64,000 nt of DNA from Brenneria roseae subsp. roseae (lineage in GTDB: Bacteria > Pseudomonadota > Gammaproteobacteria > Enterobacterales > Enterobacteriaceae): assembly GCF_003115845.1 (NCBI RefSeq), contig NZ_KZ819029.1:173025-237024 (forward strand), read 5' to 3'. Below are positions 7,004 to 18,666 of the stretch, piece after piece. The number at the start of each line of letters is the position of its first letter. The stretch's first letter is position 1. The translations under genes and the position numbers were made by a program. The notes under the pieces were generated by a model. The model was not told the DNA's origin. It saw only the letters and a program-made list of their open reading frames with translations, and searched no databases.

Positions 7004-8296
7004 TTATAGATACGGAGACCAGGCAGGGAATTTAACCTGTCCATCAGTCGCCGGAAGACGCGCTTTGAAACGCCCGTCAGTCGAAACCAGCTGTAGCACG
7101 GAACCCAAGCCCTGTTTAGAGCTATAGATAACCATGGTGCCATTCGGTGCGATACTCGGCGTTTCGTCCAGGAACGTGTCCGTTAGTACTTGTACGGCTC
7201 CCGTTACCAGATCCTGTTTGGCAATGTGCTGGACGCCACTATTGGAGCCCACCATTACCAGAAATTTACCATCGGCGCTCACTTCAGCGTCCTGATTCTG
7301 GGCACCTTCCCAGGTCAGGCGTTGCGGTGAACCGCCGTTAACATTCACTTTATATACTTGAGGACGTCCGGCCTGATCAGAAGTATAGGACAGCGTCTGG
7401 CTATCAGGGAACCAGGTTGGCTCGGTGTTATTGCTGCGACCATCGGTTACCTGACTGATTTGGCCAGACCCCAGGTTCATCACATACAGATTCAGACTAC
7501 CGCTTTTAGACAATGCAAATGCCAGCTTACTGCCATCCGGCGAGAAAGCGGGCGCCCCGTTATGACGAGGGAATGACGCAACCTGTCGAATGGCACCGTT
7601 TGCCAGAGTCTGGATAACCAGCGCGGAACGACCGCTTTCAAAGGTTACGTAGGCAAGTTTGCTGCCATCCGGAGACCAGGCTGGAGACATCAGCGGTTCA
7701 GGGGAACGGTGTACGACAAACTGGTTAAAGCCATCGTAATCCGCAACGCGCAATTCGTAAGGGAACTGACCGCCGTTAGTCTGCACAACATAAGCGATAC
7801 GGGTGCGGAACGCCCCCTTGATGCCGGTCAGCTTTTCAAACACTTCATCACTGGCGGTATGCGCAGCATAACGTAACCATTGTTTGGTCACCTTGAACTG
7901 ATTCTGCGCCAATACGCTGCCGGGGTTACCGGAAGTATCCACCAGTTGGTAAGAAACAACATAGCTGCCGTCTGCGCCAGGCTGAACCTGTCCGACAACG
8001 ACGGCATCAATGCCCAATGCCGTCCAGGCGGCGGGTGTGACTTCAGACGCTGTCGCCGGTTGCTGAGGCATACGGTTGGCATCGATCGGATTGAACTTGC
8101 CGCTGTTACGCAAGTCAGCCCCCACAATACCACCCACCTCTTCAGGCGCGGCACCCGCTCCCACCCATTTGAAAGGAACGACGCCGATCGGACGGGCGGA
8201 GTCTACCCCCTGGGTAATCTCTATACGTACTTCCGCTTGCGCCACTGCGGCAAACAGCATTAAAAAGCTTAATGCGACTTTAAGTACCTGCTTCAT
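7004..8296 (-). CDS. tolB: Tol-Pal system protein TolB
   Basis: Periplasmic partner of Pal and TolA. 430 residues, the standard length. The signal peptide spans residues 1-21 (…FAAVAQA), with mature [10 protein letters not shown] carrying the TolA-binding N-terminal segment. There is an alpha/beta domain to about residue 160 and then a six-bladed propeller with repeated SPDGSKLAY / [12 protein letters not shown] motifs (about 200-430). The ATG at 8296 has AAGGGAG upstream. A 140-bp gap separates it from tolA and may hold its own promoter. Confidence 0.98.
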   Translation of the reverse strand: MKQVLKVALSFLMLFAAVAQAEVRIEITQGVDSARPIGVVPFKWVGAGAAPEEVGGIVGADLRNSGKFNPIDANRMPQQPATASEVTPAAWTALGIDAVVVGQVQPGADGSYVVSYQLVDTSGNPGSVLAQNQFKVTKQWLRYAAHTASDEVFEKLTGIKGAFRTRIAYVVQTNGGQFPYELRVADYDGFNQFVVHRSPEPLMSPAWSPDGSKLAYVTFESGRSALVIQTLANGAIRQVASFPRHNGAPAFSPDGSKLAFALSKSGSLNLYVMNLGSGQISQVTDGRSNNTEPTWFPDSQTLSYTSDQAGRPQVYKVNVNGGSPQRLTWEGAQNQDAEVSADGKFLVMVGSNSGVQHIAKQDLVTGAVQVLTDTFLDETPSIAPNGTMVIYSSKQGLGSVLQLVSTDGRFKARLPATDGQVKFPAWSPYL

Positions 8297-8436
8297 TTCA
8301 TCTCCCTTATCCAGACGAAGCGTCTGCGATAAATTAGCAGAATTTTAACAAAAACAAACCAATGTCAACAAAACACCATAACCTGGTTTGCTTACCATAG
8401 TAATAATCTTAAACCTATATGGGTAAACAGCCCGGG

Positions 8437-9582
8437 TTACTGCGGTTTAAAATCTATCGGCGCATTTTTGAAAGCCTCATAAACATCTGAACTTGGCGGC
8501 CTCGGAATTCTCGCCTGTTTCGCCGCGGCAATCGCCGCCTGACACAAGGCAGGATCGCCACCTTCAGCATTCACATCGATCAACAAACCGTCAGGAGCCA
8601 GCCTGATGCGTAATGTACAGGTTCGGCCTTTATACAACTGCCAGTCGTAAAACTTGCTCTGGATTGCTGCACGAACCTGACTACCGTAACTGTCGAGCGC
8701 CGCGCCAGACGCGCCGCTCTTCGCGTTATTACCTGTACCGGCAGGCGCACCGCCGCCCGATTTAGGGGCGTTTTGGGATGATGCCAGGCCTCCCAGCAAA
8801 TCATCGACCGCACTTTCCTGCCTGGCCGCCTCAGCGGCTGCTTTTTTCTTATCTTCTGCTGCTTTCCTGGCTGCGGCAGCCGCTTCCGCTTTCTTGGCGG
8901 CGTCAGCCTCGGCTTTTTTCTTAGCGGCTTCCGCTGCTGCTTTTTGCTTTGCCAGCTCCGCTTCTTTCGCTGCTTCGGCTTTGGCCGCTTCAGCGGCTTT
9001 TGCCCTGGCTTCGTCTTCCGCCTGTTTCTTCGCTGCCGCCGCAGCGGCAGCTTGTTGCCGGGCTTCTTCTTCCGCCTTCTTCTTCGCGTCCGCCGCCGCT
9101 TTCGCCTGTTGCTCCGCTTCGGCTTTTGCTTTCGCAGCCGCGGCTTCAGCCTGTTTTTGCTGTTCTTTCGCCAGTTGAGCCGCCTCTTCAGCCTGTTTAC
9201 GCTGTTGAGCCTGTTCCTGCGCCTGCTTTTTGGCCTCTTCCTGGGCCTGCAAACGTTCTTTTTCCAGTTCCTTCAGCCGTTGTTGCTCCGCGGCCTGCTT
9301 CTGCTGCAATTCTTCAGCCTGTTGCTCAGCCTGTTTTTTGCGTAATTGCTCAGAGCGTTTTGCATCCGTTTGCTGCTGTTGCTGCCGGTTGTATTGTTCG
9401 GCGACGGCGCTGGGATCAACCATGACAGCATCAATTGACGAACCACCGCCGCCACCGCCGCTGGCATCCATCGTTTGAGTTAACGAACTCCAGATCAGCA
9501 AAGCAATCAGTATGACATGCAAAACAGCCGAAATAATAACGGCGCGTTTCAGCTTATCGTTTTGTTCGGTTGCCTTTAGCAC
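8437..9582 (-). CDS. tolA: Cell envelope protein TolA
   Basis: Inner-membrane protein that spans the periplasm and transmits proton-motive-force energy from TolQR to TolB-Pal. 381 residues, shorter than the 421 of E. coli because the Ala/Lys/Glu helical domain II (about 60-255) has fewer repeats. Domain I has one membrane helix (about 14-35) followed by a Gly run. Domain III (about 295-381) keeps the Cys pair (RTCTLRI … DPALCQAA) and the KNAPIDFKP end. The start codon is GTG (9582). It follows tolR by 64 bp. Confidence 0.97.
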   Translation of the reverse strand: MLKATEQNDKLKRAVIISAVLHVILIALLIWSSLTQTMDASGGGGGGSSIDAVMVDPSAVAEQYNRQQQQQTDAKRSEQLRKKQAEQQAEELQQKQAAEQQRLKELEKERLQAQEEAKKQAQEQAQQRKQAEEAAQLAKEQQKQAEAAAAKAKAEAEQQAKAAADAKKKAEEEARQQAAAAAAAKKQAEDEARAKAAEAAKAEAAKEAELAKQKAAAEAAKKKAEADAAKKAEAAAAARKAAEDKKKAAAEAARQESAVDDLLGGLASSQNAPKSGGGAPAGTGNNAKSGASGAALDSYGSQVRAAIQSKFYDWQLYKGRTCTLRIRLAPDGLLIDVNAEGGDPALCQAAIAAAKQARIPRPPSSDVYEAFKNAPIDFKPQ

Positions 9583-9646
9583 AAGCGATTCCCAAAAACA
9601 GTGTTGCCAGAAATAGACCTAACGATCATTGCGGTGATTAGCTCAT

Positions 9647-10072
9647 TTAAATCGGTTGCGTCATCAAACCAACGGATTTAACCCCGGCCTGATGCAGCAG
9701 GTTCAGCGCTTTGATGATCTCATCATAGGGAACATCCTTTGCACCGCCAATCAAAAAGACCGTCTTGGGATTGGCCGCCAACCGGGATTGCGCTTCTGCT
9801 ATCACCTGTTCAGCCGGCAACTGTTCCATCCTATTCTGCTCTACCACCAGGCTGTACTGCCCGACGCCGGAAACTTCAACGATTACCGGAGGGTTATCAT
9901 TGCTGGAGACCGTTTTCGAATCCGTCGCTTCAGGCAAATCAACTTCAACGCTCTGCGTGATAATCGGAGCCGTCGCCATAAAAATCAGCAGCAACACCAA
10001 CAAGACGTCAAGCAATGGGACAATGTTGATTTCGGACTTCAGTTCACGACGTCCTCTGCGTACTCGTGCCAT
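9647..10072 (-). CDS. tolR: Tol-Pal system protein TolR
   Basis: ExbD-like subunit of the proton-driven TolQR motor. 141 residues: a short cytoplasmic start, one membrane helix (about 18-40: INIVPLLDVLLVLLLIF) with the essential Asp, and a periplasmic domain. The ATG at 10072 has AGGGGGAA upstream. It starts 12 bp after the tolQ stop. Confidence 0.98.
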   Translation of the reverse strand: MARVRRGRRELKSEINIVPLLDVLLVLLLIFMATAPIITQSVEVDLPEATDSKTVSSNDNPPVIVEVSGVGQYSLVVEQNRMEQLPAEQVIAEAQSRLAANPKTVFLIGGAKDVPYDEIIKALNLLHQAGVKSVGLMTQPI

Positions 10073-10084
10073 GCTTCCCCCTGA

Positions 10085-11172
<1,088 letters not shown>

Positions 11173-11251
11173 TCTACATCCCGGTAATGCAATAAACATC
11201 GCTACTATACGCAAGAGATATGAGGTTTGGAATGGATTGTGACTGCGGAAA

Positions 11252-11283
11252 GAAAATAATTATGGGTTGCAAGCAACCCATAA
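11252..11283 (-). terminator. Terminator of the cyd operon
   Basis: Perfect 11-bp stem TTATGGGTTGC/GCAACCCATAA (11260-11283) followed on the minus strand by TTATTTTCTTT. It lies just past ybgE and before ybgC, so it separates the cyd and tol transcripts. Confidence 0.75.
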
Positions 11284-11305
11284 CCAAATGGAATAGGCGG
11301 CCATT

Positions 11306-11599
11306 CTAGCTAAAGAAGTAATACAAACCTGCGCTCAGGATCACAAAGGCTGGAAGCGGGGAGAAAAACGCACGCCAGCACAGTCGCTGAGGACGAAAAC
11401 CGACGCCATGGACCACGCCGGCGCACACCGCCCAAATCAGCAAAAACCCCTGCCATACGGATAGTTCACTGGTCCGGGCGGCAAAACGCGCCGGGTCCCA
11501 GAAAATACAACCGGCCGCCAGAAGGGCCATGATAAGGGAAAGAGCCCTTAGCGGGCTCTTATCCATCAGGCGATAGAGTTTATCGACCAAATCACTCAT
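11306..11599 (-). CDS. ybgE: YbgE, cyd operon membrane protein
   Basis: 97 residues with three hydrophobic segments (about 18-35, 47-65 and 80-96) and the family pattern VDKLYRLMDKSPLRALSL. It is always found downstream of cydABX in enterobacteria, but its role is not settled. Its ATG overlaps the cydX stop (ATGA), so it is translated as part of the cytochrome bd operon. Confidence 0.95.
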   Translation of the reverse strand: MSDLVDKLYRLMDKSPLRALSLIMALLAAGCIFWDPARFAARTSELSVWQGFLLIWAVCAGVVHGVGFRPQRLCWRAFFSPLPAFVILSAGLYYFFS

Positions 11600-11712
11600 T
11601 GAGTTTTATCTTCGGTCGCTTTGTTTGCCTCGCTCTGCTCAAACGCCAGGGCAGTGATAATCCCTAGTGAACAAGCAAGAAGCGTTCCGAGTATCCAGGC
11701 AAAATACCACAT
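11596..11712 (-). CDS. cydX: CydX, small subunit of cytochrome bd-I oxidase
   Basis: 38-residue protein beginning MWYFAWILGTLLACSLGIIT, one membrane helix followed by a charged tail (EQSEANKATEDK). CydX is needed for stability and activity of cytochrome bd in E. coli, where the protein has the same start (MWYFAWILGT) and about the same length. It lies 16 bp after cydB and overlaps ybgE by four bases (ATGA). Confidence 0.96.
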   Translation of the reverse strand: MWYFAWILGTLLACSLGIITALAFEQSEANKATEDKTQ

Positions 11713-11728
11713 AAATTAAGCTCCTTAC

Positions 11729-12868
11729 TTAGTACATAGAGTGGGTGTTTTGCTCAATATGTTCTTTGGTAATCCGTCCGAACATTTTGTAGTAACACCA
11801 GGCCGTGTAAGACAGCACTATCGGGACGAAAATGATCGCCACCACCGTCATCACTTTCAGGGTCAGCAGGCTGGACGTCGCATCCCACATCGTGAGGCTG
11901 ACATTCGGCGCCGTTACCGATGGCATGATGAACGGGAACATGGCAACGCCCGCCGTCAGGATCACACAAGCAATAGTCAGTGAGGAGAACAGGAAAGCCC
12001 ACGCCCCTTTTTCCATTCTGGCGGTAGCGATGGTCAGCAGAGGTAATACCGCGCCTAACAAAGGAATCGCCCACAGAACCGGATGATTGTTGAAGTTAAT
12101 CAACCAGGCACCCGCCTGATGCGCCACTTCTTTGTGTAACGGATTAGATTCCGCCGCTGTGTTCATCACGGATGTCACGACATAGCCGTCAATTCCGTAA
12201 ACGACCCAGATACCCGCCAGCACGAACGTAACCATCATGACCAACGCGGAAATCTGTGCTGCCGATTTTGTACGCACATGCAAGTCGCCAGTCGTCCGCA
12301 TCATCAGATAGGTCGCCCCCTGCGCCACAATCATGGTCAGGCTGACAATACCTGTCAGCAGGCCAAACGGATTGAGCAGCTGGAAGAAATTGCCGGTGTA
12401 GTACAGACGCAAGTATTCATCCACATGGAACGGCACCCCCTGCAACAGGTTGCCAAAGGCCACACCGATCACGACCGGCGGTACAAAACTACCGATGAAG
12501 ATGCCCCAGTCCCACATATTGCGCCAGCGCGGATCTTCGATTTTTGAACGATAGTCAAAACCAACCGGGCGGAAGAACAATGATGCCAGCACCAGAATCA
12601 TCGCGATGTAGAAGCCGGAAAACGCCGCGGCATAGACCATCGGCCAGGCGGCAAACAACGCGCCGCCCGCCGTGATCAGCCACACCTGGTTTCCGTCCCA
12701 ATGCGGCGCAATACTGTTAATCATCACGCGACGCTCGGTATCTCCACGCCCCATCAGACGAACCAGTACCCCAACCCCCATGTCAAAACCATCGGTGACA
12801 GCAAAACCAATCAGCAGGATGCCGATCAACAGCCACCAGATAAAACGCAAGACTTCATATTCAAACAT
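11729..12868 (-). CDS. cydB: Cytochrome bd-I ubiquinol oxidase subunit II
   Basis: Membrane subunit of the high-affinity quinol oxidase. 379 residues, as in E. coli, from the ATG at 12868 (AGGAG seven bases upstream). The N-terminus MFEYEVLRFIWWLLIGILL matches the family; the frame is open upstream but an earlier start is not needed. There are about nine hydrophobic helices, including the conserved FAVTDGFDMG segment near residues 21-30 that lines the proton path. It starts 13 bp after the cydA stop. Confidence 0.98.
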   Translation of the reverse strand: MFEYEVLRFIWWLLIGILLIGFAVTDGFDMGVGVLVRLMGRGDTERRVMINSIAPHWDGNQVWLITAGGALFAAWPMVYAAAFSGFYIAMILVLASLFFRPVGFDYRSKIEDPRWRNMWDWGIFIGSFVPPVVIGVAFGNLLQGVPFHVDEYLRLYYTGNFFQLLNPFGLLTGIVSLTMIVAQGATYLMMRTTGDLHVRTKSAAQISALVMMVTFVLAGIWVVYGIDGYVVTSVMNTAAESNPLHKEVAHQAGAWLINFNNHPVLWAIPLLGAVLPLLTIATARMEKGAWAFLFSSLTIACVILTAGVAMFPFIMPSVTAPNVSLTMWDATSSLLTLKVMTVVAIIFVPIVLSYTAWCYYKMFGRITKEHIEQNTHSMY

Positions 12869-12881
12869 AGTGGACTCCTGT

Positions 12882-14450
12882 TTACCGTGCTTCCTGCGCA
12901 ACCGCTAACGGTTGTTCAAAATGGTAGCGCCCTGTTTTCAGACTGCTTGGACCAAGGCGGGCGTATTTGAACATCAGGTACATTTCTGCGATCAGGAATA
13001 GCGTATACAGACCACAAATCAGCGCCATGGAGAACAGAATATCTCCAGCGGTCAATGATGAGGTTGCAACCGCAGTCGGCAGAATCTCACCGATGGCCCA
13101 GGGTTGACGGCCATATTCGGCAACAAACCAACCTGCTTCAACCGCAATCCACGGCAATGGAATACCGTACAGTGCTGCACGATGCAGCCATTTTCTCTGA
13201 CCAATTTTTCCACGCAGCACGGTCCAGAAAGACAGGCCGATGATCAGCAACATCAGGATGCCGCAGGCCACCATGATGCGGAAAGAGAAGTACAACGGCG
13301 CGACACGTGGAATAGAGTCTTTGGTTGCCTGTTGAATTTGCGCTTCTGTCGCATCAGCCACTTTTGGCGTATAGCGTTTCAGCAACATGCCGTATCCCAG
13401 ATCCTGTTTGGACTGGTTAAATGCTTCTTTAACGGCAGGATCGGCGTTACCCGCACGCAGTTCTTCAAGCAGTTGATAAGCTTTCATACCATTACGGATA
13501 CGAACCTGATGCATTTCCATCAGTTCTTTCAGGCCAGTCACCTGCTTATCGGTAGAACGCGTAACAATCAGACCCAGAACATAAGGGATCCTGATCGCGT
13601 AGTTGTTTTCCATACTATCCTGATTCGGTAAACCAATCAGGGTAAAGGAAGCCGGCGCCGGCTGCGTTTCCCACTCAGCTTCAATAGCGGCAAGTTTGGT
13701 TTTCTGCACGTCGCCCATCTCATAACCGGATTCATCACCCAGTACGATAACGGATAACACGGAAGCAAGACCGAAACTGGCTGCAATAGCAAAAGAGCGT
13801 TTGGCGAAGGCGATATCGCGGCCTTTCAGCAGATAGTAAGAGCTGATACCCAAAATGAACATGGCGCCGGTACAATAGCCCGCGGCGACAGTGTGAACAA
13901 ATTTCACCTGCGCTACCGGGTTCAATACCAGATCGGCAAAGCTCACCATTTCCATACGCATGGTTTCAAAATTGAAATCAGAGGCGACGGGGTTCTGCAT
14001 CCAGCCGTTTGCGACCAGGATCCACAGCGCAGAAAAGTTTGAGCCCAATGCAACAAGCCAGGTAACCGCCATGTGTTGTACTTTTCCCAGACGGTCCCAG
14101 CCGAAGAAGAACAAGCCAACAAATGTGGATTCAAGGAAGAATGCCATCAACCCTTCAATGGCCAGCGGCGCCCCAAAAATATCCCCGACATAATGTGAGA
14201 AATATGACCAGTTGGTACCAAACTGAAACTCCATGGTCAGCCCGGTCGCAACGCCCAGAGCAAAGTTAATTGCAAATAACTTGCCCCAGAACTTGGTCAT
14301 ATCTTTATAGATTTGTTTACCAGACAGCACATATACCGTTTCCATAATCGCCAGCAAGAACGCCATCCCCAGCGTCAATGGTACGAATAGAAAATGGTAC
14401 ATCGCAGTTAAGGCAAACTGTAAGCGTGACAGTTCGACTATATCAAACAT
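12882..14450 (-). CDS. cydA: Cytochrome bd-I ubiquinol oxidase subunit I
   Basis: Catalytic subunit carrying hemes b558, b595 and d. It oxidises ubiquinol and reduces oxygen at low oxygen tension. 522 residues (E. coli 522). His19 in [11 protein letters not shown] is the heme ligand. FVHTVAAGY contains the His at about 186, and the periplasmic Q-loop follows at about 250-380. [13 protein letters not shown] is the conserved segment near 448. ATG at 14450 with AAGGAG upstream. First gene of cydABX-ybgE. Confidence 0.98.
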   Translation of the reverse strand: MFDIVELSRLQFALTAMYHFLFVPLTLGMAFLLAIMETVYVLSGKQIYKDMTKFWGKLFAINFALGVATGLTMEFQFGTNWSYFSHYVGDIFGAPLAIEGLMAFFLESTFVGLFFFGWDRLGKVQHMAVTWLVALGSNFSALWILVANGWMQNPVASDFNFETMRMEMVSFADLVLNPVAQVKFVHTVAAGYCTGAMFILGISSYYLLKGRDIAFAKRSFAIAASFGLASVLSVIVLGDESGYEMGDVQKTKLAAIEAEWETQPAPASFTLIGLPNQDSMENNYAIRIPYVLGLIVTRSTDKQVTGLKELMEMHQVRIRNGMKAYQLLEELRAGNADPAVKEAFNQSKQDLGYGMLLKRYTPKVADATEAQIQQATKDSIPRVAPLYFSFRIMVACGILMLLIIGLSFWTVLRGKIGQRKWLHRAALYGIPLPWIAVEAGWFVAEYGRQPWAIGEILPTAVATSSLTAGDILFSMALICGLYTLFLIAEMYLMFKYARLGPSSLKTGRYHFEQPLAVAQEAR

Positions 14451-15107
14451 CTTGACTCCTTGCTCCTCGCAGGATGGTTTTAGCTTGCAGAAGCTGACAA
14501 GCCGCTAAAAACCCGGCAGTAAACACCCAAAAGAGAACACAACAAAAAATTGCTTTAGCACAGGCTTAACATAAGCCGACAAATAAATCGGCAAATCCAA
14601 CAGCAAGCCAAAGAAAGATCACTAATATCCTACCCGAGAGTGGGTAGCGGTATATTACGCCTGTAATCCCCTACAATAAATAGGTTTTTACGTGACGCAG
14701 ATTGGGTTTTTGGTTTCAAATCAACTTCCCTATCGGAGAGTACCTTTGGCAATAATTGATTTGCCGCAATTTAATCGTATTTCTAAAAATATATCCAGAG
14801 GTGAATTTTGATCTAGCGCAATTTAGCTCCCTTTTGTTAATTATGGGCTTGCATTAATTTCATGTTTGTTTGCATTGTTAAATTCATGTGATATTACGGT
14901 TGATATAAAAATTAATTCAGCAATATATTTTTTACTTTAAAATCGATTATTTGTCCTGAAATGACGAACTTACTAATTTTTGTTTTTTTTGTCTTTTTTC
15001 CGTATTGCCGATTATATTTACGTATCCATATTGTTATCACCTTGTTGCGTTTTATTAACAAGCCAATTTTTCTGTGAAAAACGATTGAATAGACTGTTTT
15101 TTCCTAT
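14451..15107. other. A+T-rich cydA upstream region, no gene seen
   Basis: About 650 bp between the cydA start and the sucD terminator with no credible gene. E. coli has mngRA-type genes or regulatory DNA here. The region is A+T-rich with several runs of A or T and must hold the cyd promoter(s). In E. coli cydAB is controlled by ArcA and Fnr. One TTGAT-type half site (TTGATTTGCCGCAA, near 14756) is too weak to call. Confidence 0.6.
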
Positions 15108-15130
15108 AAAAAAGGCCACACAAGGTGGCC
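15108..15130 (-). terminator. Terminator of the sdh-suc operon
   Basis: Minus-strand hairpin GGCCAC-CTTGT-GTGGCC (15114-15130) followed by six Ts (complement of 15108-15113), about 57 bp past the sucD stop. This is a textbook intrinsic terminator. Confidence 0.9.
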
Positions 15131-15186
15131 AAACATGTCGAACATTAATAGTGTAATACATTAACGCATCTTTGCTTATTGCCGTC

Positions 15187-16059
15187 TCAGCGGGAAAGAA
15201 CCGCTTTGACCGCCTCACCAATGTCCGCCAGACTACGTACCGTTTTCACGCCTGCGGCTTCCAAAGCGGCAAATTTATCGTCGGCGGTTCCTTTCCCCCC
15301 GGCGATAATCGCGCCGGCATGGCCCATGCGCTTGCCTTTTGGCGCCGTCACACCCGCGATATAGCCTACTACCGGCTTGGTCACGTGATCTTTAATGTAT
15401 GCTGCGGCTTCTTCTTCCGCCGTTCCCCCGATTTCACCGATCATGACGATAGCTTCGGTCTGCGGATCCTGTTCAAACAGCTTCAGGATATCAATGAAGT
15501 TGGAACCTGGAATCGGATCGCCGCCGATACCCACACAGCTGGACTGCCCCAAACCGGTATCCGTGGTCTGTTTTACCGCTTCATACGTCAGCGTTCCGGA
15601 ACGGGAGACGATACCCACTTTGCCCGGCAGGTGAATGTGGCCCGGCATGATACCGATCTTACATTCACCTGGCGTAATCACGCCCGGACAGTTCGGACCA
15701 ATCATCCTGACGCCGCTTTGTTCCAGCTTGACCTTCACCGTCAGCATATCCAACGTCGGGATACCTTCAGTAATACAAATGATCAGCTCGATGCCCGCAT
15801 CAATCGCTTCCAGAATGGAGTCTTTACAGAACGGGGCGGGTACATAAATGACAGAGACGGTTGCGCCAGTCGCTTCAACCGCTTCGCGCACGGTATTGAA
15901 AACCGGCAACCCCAGATGCTCGCTACCACCTTTACCCGGCGTTACGCCACCGACCATCTGTGTACCGTAAGCAAGTGCTTGCTCTGAGTGGAAAGTCCCC
16001 TGACTACCGGTAAAGCCCTGACAGATAACTTTGGTATTTTTATTGATCAGAATGGACAT
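15187..16059 (-). CDS. sucD: Succinyl-CoA synthetase subunit alpha
   Basis: Converts succinyl-CoA to succinate with ATP/GTP formation, together with SucC. 290 residues. It has an N-terminal CoA-binding Rossmann domain ([16 protein letters not shown]). The phosphorylated His lies in [13 protein letters not shown] near residue 246. Its ATG overlaps the sucC stop (TAATG), so the two subunits are translationally coupled. It is the last gene of sdhCDAB-sucABCD. Confidence 0.98.
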   Translation of the reverse strand: MSILINKNTKVICQGFTGSQGTFHSEQALAYGTQMVGGVTPGKGGSEHLGLPVFNTVREAVEATGATVSVIYVPAPFCKDSILEAIDAGIELIICITEGIPTLDMLTVKVKLEQSGVRMIGPNCPGVITPGECKIGIMPGHIHLPGKVGIVSRSGTLTYEAVKQTTDTGLGQSSCVGIGGDPIPGSNFIDILKLFEQDPQTEAIVMIGEIGGTAEEEAAAYIKDHVTKPVVGYIAGVTAPKGKRMGHAGAIIAGGKGTADDKFAALEAAGVKTVRSLADIGEAVKAVLSR

Positions 16060-17225
16060 TATTTACCCCCTACTGCCGCAACAACTTGCTGAGCCGCATC
16101 CGTCAGGCTGGTCGCAGCAATGATATTCAGGCCGCTGTCTGCTAATTTTTTGGCGCCCAGATCCGCATTGTTCCCTTCCAGACGGACAACCACAGGTACG
16201 TTAACGCCCACTTCGGCTACCGCGCCGATGATACCGTCAGCGATCAAATCGCAACGCACGATACCGCCAAAGATATTCACCAGTACGGCTTTCACTTTGT
16301 CATCGGACAGAATAATTTTGAACGCTTCAGTCACGCGCTCTTTGGTTGCACCGCCGCCCACATCAAGGAAATTGGCGGGCGCGCCGCCATGCAGTTTAAC
16401 GATGTCCATGGTTCCCATTGCCAGACCGGCGCCGTTCACCATGCAACCAATGTTACCGTCCAGCGCCACATAGTTCAGTTCCCACTGCGCCGCATGCGCT
16501 TCACGGGAGTCTTCCTGGCTTGGATCGCGCATTTCACGCAGTTCAGGCTGACGAAACAGCGCATTGCCATCCGCACTCAGTTTGCCATCCAGACAAACCA
16601 GATCGCCTTCACTGGTGATAACCAGCGGATTGATTTCTACCAGCGCCAGATCGCGCTCCAGGAACATCGTTGCCAGACCCATGAAGATTTTGGTGAACTG
16701 GGCGACCTGTTTGCCGCTTAACCCTAATTTAAAGGCTAACTCACGCCCCTGATAAGGCTGTGGCCCCGTCAGAGGGTCCAGCGCCGCTTTATAAATCAGT
16801 TCGGGCGTTTCTTCCGCGACTTTTTCAATCTCGACGCCGCCTTCCGTTGATGCCATAAACACCACGCGACGGCTGCCGCGATCGACGACCGCGCCCAGAT
16901 AAAGTTCTTTATCAATATCGGTAGCCGCTTCAACCAGAATCTGATGAACCGGTTGTCCATTTGCGTCTGTCTGATAGGTCACCAGGTTTTTACCCAACCA
17001 GTTTTCAGCAAACGCGCGAATATCTTCTTTGTTGCTAACGACTTTGACGCCGCCCGCTTTACCGCGGCCACCCGCGTGAACCTGACATTTAACCACCCAC
17101 GGGCCGGCACCAATTTTCGATGCGGCCTCTTCCGCTTCACGCGGTGTGGTGCAGGCATAGCCGGTCGGAGCCGGTAAACCATATCGAGCAAAGAGCTGTT
17201 TTGCCTGATATTCATGTAAATTCAT
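16059..17225 (-). CDS. sucC: Succinyl-CoA synthetase subunit beta
   Basis: ATP-grasp subunit that binds the nucleotide and succinate. 388 residues, standard length. N-terminal [18 protein letters not shown], then ATP-grasp features ([25 protein letters not shown]; ligand-binding [10 protein letters not shown]). Starts 202 bp after sucB and overlaps sucD by one base. Confidence 0.98.
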   Translation of the reverse strand: MNLHEYQAKQLFARYGLPAPTGYACTTPREAEEAASKIGAGPWVVKCQVHAGGRGKAGGVKVVSNKEDIRAFAENWLGKNLVTYQTDANGQPVHQILVEAATDIDKELYLGAVVDRGSRRVVFMASTEGGVEIEKVAEETPELIYKAALDPLTGPQPYQGRELAFKLGLSGKQVAQFTKIFMGLATMFLERDLALVEINPLVITSEGDLVCLDGKLSADGNALFRQPELREMRDPSQEDSREAHAAQWELNYVALDGNIGCMVNGAGLAMGTMDIVKLHGGAPANFLDVGGGATKERVTEAFKIILSDDKVKAVLVNIFGGIVRCDLIADGIIGAVAEVGVNVPVVVRLEGNNADLGAKKLADSGLNIIAATSLTDAAQQVVAAVGGK

Positions 17226-17391
17226 GATGTTCTATCCATTTAGGTTTGAAGATACGTCGTTGGACTTATTTTTTATCAGTCGACACTCATGCCGGAAATA
17301 ACCCGGATGAAGTGATGACCATTCGTCTCTGGACGCTCTGATATTTTGGATAAAGCCGCTGACAAAAACGGCCTGCATAGCACACATTTTT

Positions 17392-17420
17392 GGGCGGTAA
17401 GCCTTTACTGACTACCGCCC
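17392..17420. repeat. Hairpin in the sucB-sucC gap
   Basis: GGGCGGTA (17392-17399) pairs with TACCGCCC (17413-17420) across a 13-nt loop. There is no T-run on the minus strand, so it is not an intrinsic terminator. It may mark an RNA processing or stability site between sucB and sucC. The rest of the 200-bp gap shows nothing I recognise. Confidence 0.5.
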
Positions 17421-17427
17421 GATTCGA

Positions 17428-18651
17428 TTAGACATCCAGCAACAGACGAGCAGGATCTTCCAACATTTCTTTCACTGTCACCAGGAAGCCGACAGACTCC
17501 CGACCATCGACCAGGCGATGATCGTAGGACAGCGCCAAATACATCATCGGCAGGATAACAACCTGACCATCCACAGCCATCGGACGATCTTTAATCGCAT
17601 GCATGCCAAGAATCGCACTTTGCGGCGGATTGATGATCGGCGTAGACATCAGAGAGCCAAACACGCCGCCGTTGGTAATCGTGAAGTTACCGCCCGTCAG
17701 TTCTTCAACGGTCAGTTTCCCATCACGGCCCTTAACAGCCAACTCTTTGATTTTTTTCTCGATATCAGCCATACCCAATGCATCGACATCATGCAATACC
17801 GGCGTAACCAGACCGCGCGGCGTTGATACGGCGATGCTGACATCGAAATAGTTGTGGTAAACCACATCTTCGCCATCAATGGAAGCGTTAACTTCCGGAT
17901 AGCGTTTCAGCGCTTCGACCACCGCCTTGATGTAGAAAGACATGAAGCCCAGGCGCACGCCATGACGCTTCTCGAAAGCCTCGCCGTACTGCTTGCGCAG
18001 ATCCATGATGGGCTTCATGCTGACTTCATTAAACGTCGTCAACATCGCGGTGCTGTTCTTCGCTTCCAACAACCGCTCGGCAACGCGTTTACGCAGACGC
18101 GTCATCGGTACGCGTTTTTCGCTGCGACCGCCAAGAGCCGGTTCCGGGGAAGAAGGCGCCGCTGGCTTCTCTTCTTTCCTGGTGCTTTTCTTCTGCTCAG
18201 CCAGATGTTTATCAACATCTTCGCGGGTAATACGTCCACCGACGCCGCTACCTTTAATCGCGGCAGCATCGAGATCGTGTTCCGCAATCAGACGGCGGAT
18301 AGCCGGGCTGAGTGAATCATTGTTCTCTTCTTCCAACGCAGCGGTATGGCGCTGTGCCGGAGTAGATTCCTTACTCTGTGATTTCTCGCTGGTTTCTTTA
18401 CCGGAGCTGTCTCCTGCACGAAGGCGGCCCAATACCTGACGAGACGTCACCGTGGCACCTTCATCTTCCAGTACAGCATCCAGGATACCGGCTTCAGAAG
18501 CAGGAACTTCCAGAATAACTTTGTCAGTTTCAATCTCGACCAGCACTTCGTCACGCTGGACGCTATCGCCTGGTTTTTTGTGCCAGGTCGCCACAGTGGC
18601 GTCGGCTACCGATTCAGGCAAGTCAGGAACGAGAATATCTACGCTACTCAT
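17428..18651 (-). CDS. sucB: 2-oxoglutarate dehydrogenase E2, dihydrolipoyl succinyltransferase
   Basis: Core of the 2-oxoglutarate dehydrogenase complex. 407 residues. The lipoyl domain (1-80) has the lipoylated Lys in [12 protein letters not shown] charged linker follows. The peripheral subunit-binding domain is at about 110-150 ([15 protein letters not shown]…GRITREDV). The catalytic domain (about 175-407) ends with the active-site motif [14 protein letters not shown] at 18651 with AAGGAT upstream; 15 bp after sucA. Confidence 0.98.
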   Translation of the reverse strand: MSSVDILVPDLPESVADATVATWHKKPGDSVQRDEVLVEIETDKVILEVPASEAGILDAVLEDEGATVTSRQVLGRLRAGDSSGKETSEKSQSKESTPAQRHTAALEEENNDSLSPAIRRLIAEHDLDAAAIKGSGVGGRITREDVDKHLAEQKKSTRKEEKPAAPSSPEPALGGRSEKRVPMTRLRKRVAERLLEAKNSTAMLTTFNEVSMKPIMDLRKQYGEAFEKRHGVRLGFMSFYIKAVVEALKRYPEVNASIDGEDVVYHNYFDVSIAVSTPRGLVTPVLHDVDALGMADIEKKIKELAVKGRDGKLTVEELTGGNFTITNGGVFGSLMSTPIINPPQSAILGMHAIKDRPMAVDGQVVILPMMYLALSYDHRLVDGRESVGFLVTVKEMLEDPARLLLDV

Positions 18652-18666
18652 TATCTATCCTTTTAT

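Noticed and set aside
8894..9425. Several long plus-strand frames rich in Ala, Leu, Pro, Phe and Ser
   Set aside because: They are complements of the repetitive Ala/Lys/Glu domain of tolA, which keeps all frames open.
14750..14780. TTGAT-type half site considered as an Fnr box for cydA
   Set aside because: The second half does not match ATCAA; too weak without a matrix score.
15018..15221. 67-codon frame between cydA and sucD
   Set aside because: It overlaps the sucD end and terminator and has no recognisable features.
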